This document shows positions 60,483 to 64,000 of a DNA stretch of 64,000 nucleotides, piece by piece. The translations under genes and the position numbers were made by a program. The notes below the pieces were generated by a model, which searched no databases, was not told the DNA's origin, and worked only from the letters and a program-made list of their open reading frames with translations. Origin of the DNA: Roseateles amylovorans (GTDB lineage Bacteria; Pseudomonadota; Gammaproteobacteria; Burkholderiales; Burkholderiaceae_C); the NCBI RefSeq assembly GCF_025398155.2, contig NZ_CP104562.2, forward strand, positions 5,766,001-5,830,000, given 5' to 3'. How positions within the stretch are numbered: the stretch's first letter is position 1; every line of letters starts with the position of its first letter.

Positions 60483-63400
60483 GTGTCCGATCTCGCCGCG
60501 GTCCTGCCGCAGTTCTTCCTGTTCCGCGACGGTGCGCCGACGCTGCTGCTGACCGGCCGCTACTCGCTGTCGCTGGTGCTGCTGTCCGTCGTCGTGGCGG
60601 CGATGACGTCCGCCCTGGGCCTGCAGGGCGCGGGCATGGCGCGACGCGCTTACGGCTGGCGTCGTCAGTTCATCCTGGGCAGCGGCGCGATCGCGCTGGG
60701 CGGCGGGGTGTGGGCGATGCACTTCATCGGCATGCTGGCCTTCGAGCTGTGCACCGTGGTGCGCTTCGACCCGGTACTGACCGCGCTGTCGATGGTGCCC
60801 GCACTGGCGGCCTCCTGGGTGGCGCTGGCGCTGTTGTCGCGCGGCACGCTGAGCCGGCGGTCCTGGAACATCGGCGGGGTGCTGGTGGGCGCCGGCATCG
60901 GCGCGATGCACTACGCCGGCATGGCCGCCATGGAAATGAGCGCCGAACTGCGCTACGACCCGGTCTGGTTCGCCGCCTCGATCGTGGTGGCCGTGTTGCT
61001 GGCGATGCTGGCGCTGTGGATCGCCTTCGGCCTGGAGGGCCGGTTGCGTCCGGGCTGGGCCGTCGCGCTGGGCGGACTGGCGATGGGCGGCGCCATCGCC
61101 GGCATGCACTACACCGCCATGGGCGCGGCCCGCTTTGTCGGCATGGCCGACGGCCCCTGCAACACCGGCCTGCAAAGCAACGGCCTGCTGGCGATGGCGG
61201 TGACCGTGGTCGCCCTGGCGATCAGCGCGATCACTGCGGGCGCCAACGGCCTGCTGGTCTACCGACGGCTCAATCGTGAATTGATGGACGAGCGCCAGCG
61301 GCTGCTCGACATGGACCGCGCCCTGCGCGAAAGCGAGACCCAGTACCGCACCCTGATTGCCAACAGTCCCGGCGTGACCTTCCGCTGCCGGCTGGATGCC
61401 GACTGGAGCATGCTGCTGGTGAGCGAGGCGGTGGAGACCCTGACCGGCTGGACGGTGGCGGACTTCATCGAAGGCCGCCAGCATTGCGGTGCGCTGATCC
61501 ACCGCGATGACTGGTCTGCGGTGAATGACGCAGTGTCCGAAGCGGTGCGGGCCGACGCGCCCTACACCATCGAATACCGCATGCACACCCGCGACGGCAG
61601 CGAGCGCTGGGTGTCCGAACGGGGCCGCCCGGTGCGCGACATCTACGGCATGCCGCAATGGATCGACGGCGTGATGCTGGACATGACCGAGCCCAAGCGC
61701 CTGCAACTGCAGCTGGAAGAGGCGAAGGAACGCGCCGAAGCCGCGGCCGCCGCGAAGAGCGCCTTCCTGGCCAACATGAGCCATGAGATCCGCACGCCGA
61801 TGAACGCCATCCTGGGCTTCACCGAACTGCTGCTGGACACGACGCTGACCGAAGCGCAGCGCCGCCACCTGAGCACGGTGCGCGGCTCGGCCCGCTCGCT
61901 GCTGGCGCTGCTCAACGACATCCTGGACACCGCCAAGCTCGACAAGGGCGCGATGGCACTGGAGCAGGCGGACTTCTCGCTGCGTACCGTCTGCGAGCAG
62001 GCGCTGAACTCGCTGCGACTGCTGGCGCAGCGCAAGGGCCTGGCGCTGACGCTGGACTATCCCGAGTCGATGCCGCAGGTCTTCGTGGGCGACCCGCTGC
62101 GGGTGCAGCAGGTGCTGCTGAATCTGGTGGGCAATGCGATCAAGTTCACCGAGCAGGGTGCCGTCACCCTGCGCATGTCCCATGAACGGGGCCGCATCCA
62201 TCTGGCGGTGATCGACACCGGCATCGGCATCGCGGAAGACCGCATCGACCGGATCTTCGACGCCTTCGCCCAGGCCGATGCGACCACCACCCGGCGCTTC
62301 GGCGGCACCGGGCTGGGCACGACGATCTCACGCCAGTTGGTGGAACGCATGGGCGGTCGCATCACCGTCGACAGCGTGCTCGGAGAAGGCAGCACCTTCC
62401 ATGTCTGGCTGCCGCTGCCGGCGGGCGATCCATCGAGGGTGGCCGTGTCGCCTCAGGACGCAACTGCGGTCAGCCTGCCGCCGCTGAAACTGCTGGTCGC
62501 CGACGACGTCGCCCAGAACGGCGAGCTGCTGCAACTGATCCTGAGCCGTGAAGGCCATCAGGTGCGGGTGGTCAGCGACGGCCTCCAGGCGCTCAAGGCC
62601 TTCACCGAAGACCGCTTCGATGCGGTGCTGATGGATGTCCACATGCCGGAACTGGACGGGCTGGGCGCCACACGACGCATCCGGAACTTCGAGCTGGCGC
62701 AGGGCCGCAGCCACACCCCCGTGGTGGCGCTCACCGCCAGCGTGCTGGAGGAGGATCGACAGGCCGCACTGGCCGCGGGCATGGATGGCTTCGCGGTCAA
62801 ACCGGTAGAGCCTGCGCGCCTGTTCGCGGAGATGGGTCGGGTGCTGGGGCTGACGCTGCCCGCGGGTGCTGCGCCCTCGCCTCGCTCCGCCCCCATCGAG
62901 GACAGGCCCCTTGGGCATGGCGATCGTGGTGAGGATGGCGGCGGCGACCCAGTCGACACCTCGGTGCTGGACTGGCACCAGGGCCTGAGACTGTGGGGCA
63001 GCATGCAAGCCTGGCAGCGCGGTCTGCGCCGCTTTGCCAGTGATCAGCAGGACGGCGTCACCCGACTGCAGACCTTGGTGCGGTCCCGTCAATGGCTGGA
63101 CCTGCGGGCGCTGGTGCATCGCTGGCGCGGCGTGTCCGGCAGCCTGGCGCTGCCGACGCTGCTGAACGCCAGCGGCGCCCTGGAGGAGGTGCTGCGTCAG
63201 GACCGGATCGAGCAGCTGGCGCCGCTGATCGACACGCTGGCGATGGCGCTGTCCGACGTGCTGGACGCGATCGCCGAGATGGATGCACCGCCGCCCACCG
63301 CACCGGCTCCCCTGGACCTGCTGGCGCCTGAGCAGCGCGATGTGGCACGCCTGATCCGGCGGCTGGCCACCGCCTTGCGCGGCAGCGAGCTGGACGACGA

Positions 63401-63578
63401 CGCGCTGCGTCAACTGCGGCTGCAGCTGGGCGCGCCGCGCTGCGCGGCGCTGGTCCAGGCCATCGACGATTTCGACTTCGATGCCGCCTTGCAGGCGCTG
63501 CAGGGCCTCGACACCGCGCTGGCGGCGGGCGCGCTGCCCCACCAACCGCCGCGCCCCTTCTCTTCCACCTTGTCCTGA
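60483..63578 (+). CDS. MHYT-domain hybrid histidine kinase with PAS, REC and Hpt domains
   Basis: 1031 residues. Seven-helix MHYT sensor with the three repeats MHFIGM (about 79), MHYAGM (142) and MHYTAM (208). A PAS domain follows near 285-400, then HisKA with His434 (SHEIRTPMN), HATPase with RIFDAFAQADATTTRRFGGTGLG (in part) near 590, and receiver Asp718 (VLMDVHMPE). The C-terminal region contains an Hpt-like His879 (LVHRWRGVSG). MHYT is proposed to sense O2, CO or NO through copper. Start is GTG 60483; the longer frame upstream is not supported. It is followed directly by a response regulator gene. Confidence 0.92.
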   Translation: MSDLAAVLPQFFLFRDGAPTLLLTGRYSLSLVLLSVVVAAMTSALGLQGAGMARRAYGWRRQFILGSGAIALGGGVWAMHFIGMLAFELCTVVRFDPVLTALSMVPALAASWVALALLSRGTLSRRSWNIGGVLVGAGIGAMHYAGMAAMEMSAELRYDPVWFAASIVVAVLLAMLALWIAFGLEGRLRPGWAVALGGLAMGGAIAGMHYTAMGAARFVGMADGPCNTGLQSNGLLAMAVTVVALAISAITAGANGLLVYRRLNRELMDERQRLLDMDRALRESETQYRTLIANSPGVTFRCRLDADWSMLLVSEAVETLTGWTVADFIEGRQHCGALIHRDDWSAVNDAVSEAVRADAPYTIEYRMHTRDGSERWVSERGRPVRDIYGMPQWIDGVMLDMTEPKRLQLQLEEAKERAEAAAAAKSAFLANMSHEIRTPMNAILGFTELLLDTTLTEAQRRHLSTVRGSARSLLALLNDILDTAKLDKGAMALEQADFSLRTVCEQALNSLRLLAQRKGLALTLDYPESMPQVFVGDPLRVQQVLLNLVGNAIKFTEQGAVTLRMSHERGRIHLAVIDTGIGIAEDRIDRIFDAFAQADATTTRRFGGTGLGTTISRQLVERMGGRITVDSVLGEGSTFHVWLPLPAGDPSRVAVSPQDATAVSLPPLKLLVADDVAQNGELLQLILSREGHQVRVVSDGLQALKAFTEDRFDAVLMDVHMPELDGLGATRRIRNFELAQGRSHTPVVALTASVLEEDRQAALAAGMDGFAVKPVEPARLFAEMGRVLGLTLPAGAAPSPRSAPIEDRPLGHGDRGEDGGGDPVDTSVLDWHQGLRLWGSMQAWQRGLRRFASDQQDGVTRLQTLVRSRQWLDLRALVHRWRGVSGSLALPTLLNASGALEEVLRQDRIEQLAPLIDTLAMALSDVLDAIAEMDAPPPTAPAPLDLLAPEQRDVARLIRRLATALRGSELDDDALRQLRLQLGAPRCAALVQAIDDFDFDAALQALQGLDTALAAGALPHQPPRPFSSTLS

Positions 63579-64000
63579 TGAGCACCGTCGACACCCGTCC
63601 CAAACTGCTGCTGGTCGACGATGAGCCAGCCAACCTCCAGGTGTTGCGGCATGCCCTGCAGGACGACTACCGGCTGCTGTTTGCCCGCGACGGCCACAAG
63701 GCGTTGGAGCTGGCACGCGCCGAGATGCCCCATCTGGTGCTGCTGGATGTGATGATGCCGGCGCTGTCGGGCCTGGACGTCTGCCGGCAGCTCAAGTCCT
63801 TCGAGGCGACGCAGGGCATGCCGATCATCTTCGTGACCGCCCTGGCCGATGCGGGTGACGAGACGGCCGGCTTCGAGGCCGGCGCGGTCGACTACATCAC
63901 CAAGCCGGTGAGCCCGCCGGTGGTGCGGGCGCGGGTGCGCAACCATCTGTCGCTGGTGCGCGCACAGGAGCTGCGCGAGACCCGGCTGCAGATCGTGCAG
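63578..64000 (+). CDS. Response regulator, 3' end outside window
   Basis: First 141 codons only. Receiver domain with DDE at 14-16, phosphoacceptor Asp57 (VLLDVMMPA), VTALAD and TKPVSPPVVRARVRNHL, then the start of a helix leading to an output domain. The ATG overlaps the hybrid kinase stop by one base (TGATG), so they form one phosphorelay operon. The spacing and the linker resemble GGDEF or HD-GYP regulators, but the output is not visible. Confidence 0.9.
   Translation, partial: MSTVDTRPKLLLVDDEPANLQVLRHALQDDYRLLFARDGHKALELARAEMPHLVLLDVMMPALSGLDVCRQLKSFEATQGMPIIFVTALADAGDETAGFEAGAVDYITKPVSPPVVRARVRNHLSLVRAQELRETRLQIVQ

Overview
The window is high-GC DNA with strong NNC/NNG codon bias. Its gene content (metNIQ, glnE, a YhdP-type AsmA protein, NnrU, MHYT hybrid kinase, rhombosortase-like protease, DUF3667) fits a betaproteobacterial chromosome of the Burkholderiales, in the Roseateles/Mitsuaria/Rubrivivax neighbourhood. 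That placement is an inference from gene repertoire; no rRNA is present.

Layout. 1-5.9 kb: end of a TonB-dependent receptor, a geranylgeranyl-reductase-like flavoprotein, a class II glutamine amidotransferase and a LytS/LytTR two-component pair. 5.9-8.0 kb: a two-gene Septu-type anti-phage module (PtuA ATPase, PtuB HNH nuclease). 8.2-17.4 kb: M14 peptidase, esterase, thioredoxin-like protein, a second two-component system, an SPFH protein and a secreted protein. 17.4-17.9 kb: tRNA-Leu(CAG) with a tandem 149-bp repeat carrying copies of the tRNA 3' end. 17.9-24.1 kb: an Lrp regulator divergent from a lysine-degradation cluster (lysine 6-dehydrogenase, aminoadipate-semialdehyde dehydrogenase, HglS-type 2-oxoadipate decarboxylase, D-2-hydroxyglutarate dehydrogenase). 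24.4-27.8 kb: two small membrane proteins behind a consensus sigma-54 promoter, NnrU, and a GntR/ABC operon.

28-41.2 kb is the accessory part and the most interesting. It starts with a degraded IS3-type transposase. Next is a reverse transcriptase/SLATT membrane-protein pair. The gap between these two genes folds as an RNA closed by a perfect 14-bp long-range stem with five internal hairpins, so an RT-ncRNA-SLATT defence unit is likely. Then comes an ADP-ribose operon (ADP-ribosylglycohydrolase, NADAR, DUF4291, a short crystallin-J1-type protein) divergent from an NrtR regulator with a paired palindromic operator. A UbiG-like methyltransferase/DCC/ArsR group follows. Last is a Ro60 (TROVE) operon with a perfect sigma-54 promoter, tRNA-like Y-RNA candidates directly after rsr, and two uncharacterised downstream proteins.

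41.6-64 kb is again chromosomal housekeeping and signalling: a GGDEF response regulator, an MFS exporter divergent from a LysR regulator, a DUF3667 protein, a deacetylase, an EamA transporter, a rhombosortase-like protease, glnE, yhdP with a nitrilase-family hydrolase, the methionine importer metNIQ, and an MHYT hybrid kinase followed by a response regulator cut by the window end. Very long open frames antisense to real genes (for example opposite glnE and the aldehyde dehydrogenase) are GC-bias artefacts and were left out.
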